Positions 6,202-6,378 of a stretch of DNA of 6,378 nt are shown in pieces. The notes below the pieces were generated by a model. It had not been told where the DNA came from and made no database searches. It worked only from the letters and a program-made list of their open reading frames with translations. Location of the stretch: assembly GCA_003663295.1 (NCBI GenBank), contig QMZS01000054.1:1-6378 (forward strand), given 5' to 3'. Every line of letters begins with the position of its first letter. Position 1 is the stretch's first letter. Position numbers and translations under genes: made by a program. This DNA comes from Candidatus Aenigmatarchaeota archaeon. GTDB taxonomy: Archaea > Aenigmatarchaeota > Aenigmatarchaeia > QMZS01.

Positions 6202-6220
6202 TTTCCTAAAAGAGTTAATT

Positions 6221-6378
6221 ATGGATAATGTTGAATTAAAGGATCTTATTATTTCATGGTTTGCTTTGAGTCTGGCATTTATGATTGCGGTGAGACTAGT
6301 TTCTTTAGAATATTTCTTAATGTTCTTGTTTATAATAGGGGCTAGTTTTATATCTCATGAAATAGCTCATAGGCAGGT
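6221..6378 (+). CDS. M50 (site-2-protease-like) intramembrane zinc metalloprotease, N-terminal part (3' end outside window)
   Basis: From the ATG at 6221 the frame is open to the window edge, giving 52 complete codons. After a short polar start (MDNVELKD) there are two hydrophobic stretches: residues 9-27 (IISWFALSLAFMIAV) and about 31-45 (YFLMFLFIIGASFIS). The second runs directly into SHEIAH (45-50). His46, Glu47 and His50 form the HExxH zinc site inside a membrane helix, which is the hallmark of M50 proteases. The 'ISHEIAHR' form is common in archaeal members. These enzymes cleave transmembrane segments of other proteins, for example in regulated intramembrane proteolysis. The third zinc ligand (the distal DG motif) lies beyond the window, so completeness cannot be judged. 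The gene is 60 bases after the HKD gene in the same direction and likely has its own promoter. Confidence 0.75.
   Translation, partial: MDNVELKDLIISWFALSLAFMIAVRLVSLEYFLMFLFIIGASFISHEIAHRQ

Noticed and set aside
6191..6223. A direct repeat of GTTAATTA at 6191-6198 and 6214-6221 before the M50 gene.
   Set aside because: Eight A/T-biased bases repeated once in such A+T-rich sequence are expected by chance, and there is no symmetry suggesting an operator.

Overview
The window looks like a stretch of an A+T-rich archaeal genome, most likely from a small-genome lineage of the DPANN type (Woesearchaeota/Pacearchaeota-like). This assignment is inference from four things: a dolichyl-phosphate-hexose-synthase-like glycosyltransferase, an M50 protease with an ISHEIAH motif, very short gene spacers holding TATA-like boxes close to start codons instead of clear Shine-Dalgarno sites, and a secreted protein packed with N-glycosylation sequons. 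No ribosomal or tRNA gene is present to confirm it. No gene-free stretch exceeds about 65 bases, and I see no IS element, CRISPR array, tRNA or rRNA.

Layout. Bases 1-240 (+) hold the last 79 codons of a family 2 glycosyltransferase. It converges, with a 5-base gap, on a minus-strand pair. The first gene of the pair (3723 to 2605) encodes a compact amylo-1,6-glucosidase-like six-hairpin glycosidase. The second (best start 2573, end 246) encodes a secreted multi-domain protein with an N-terminal lamin-tail domain (LTD), beta-sandwich-like repeats and a CxxCxxCxxC cluster. The pair diverges across a 61-base promoter region from four plus-strand genes: a class I SAM-dependent methyltransferase (3785-4396), a standalone HNH-nuclease-family protein (4431-4883), a secreted phospholipase-D/nuclease-superfamily protein with two HKD motifs and a hydrophobic C-terminal tail (4934-6160), and the start of an M50 zinc metalloprotease (6221 onward, cut by the window edge).

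How the genes may fit together. Two proteins carry signal peptides and should act at or outside the membrane: the LTD protein and the HKD protein. The glycosyltransferase family makes lipid-linked sugar donors for N-glycosylation, which the sequon-rich LTD protein would need. The glycosidase and methyltransferase look like cytoplasmic enzymes of unknown substrate, and the HNH protein has codon choice unlike its neighbours. No known named system is evident. The most interesting content is the LTD surface protein and its proximity to an exported HKD hydrolase.
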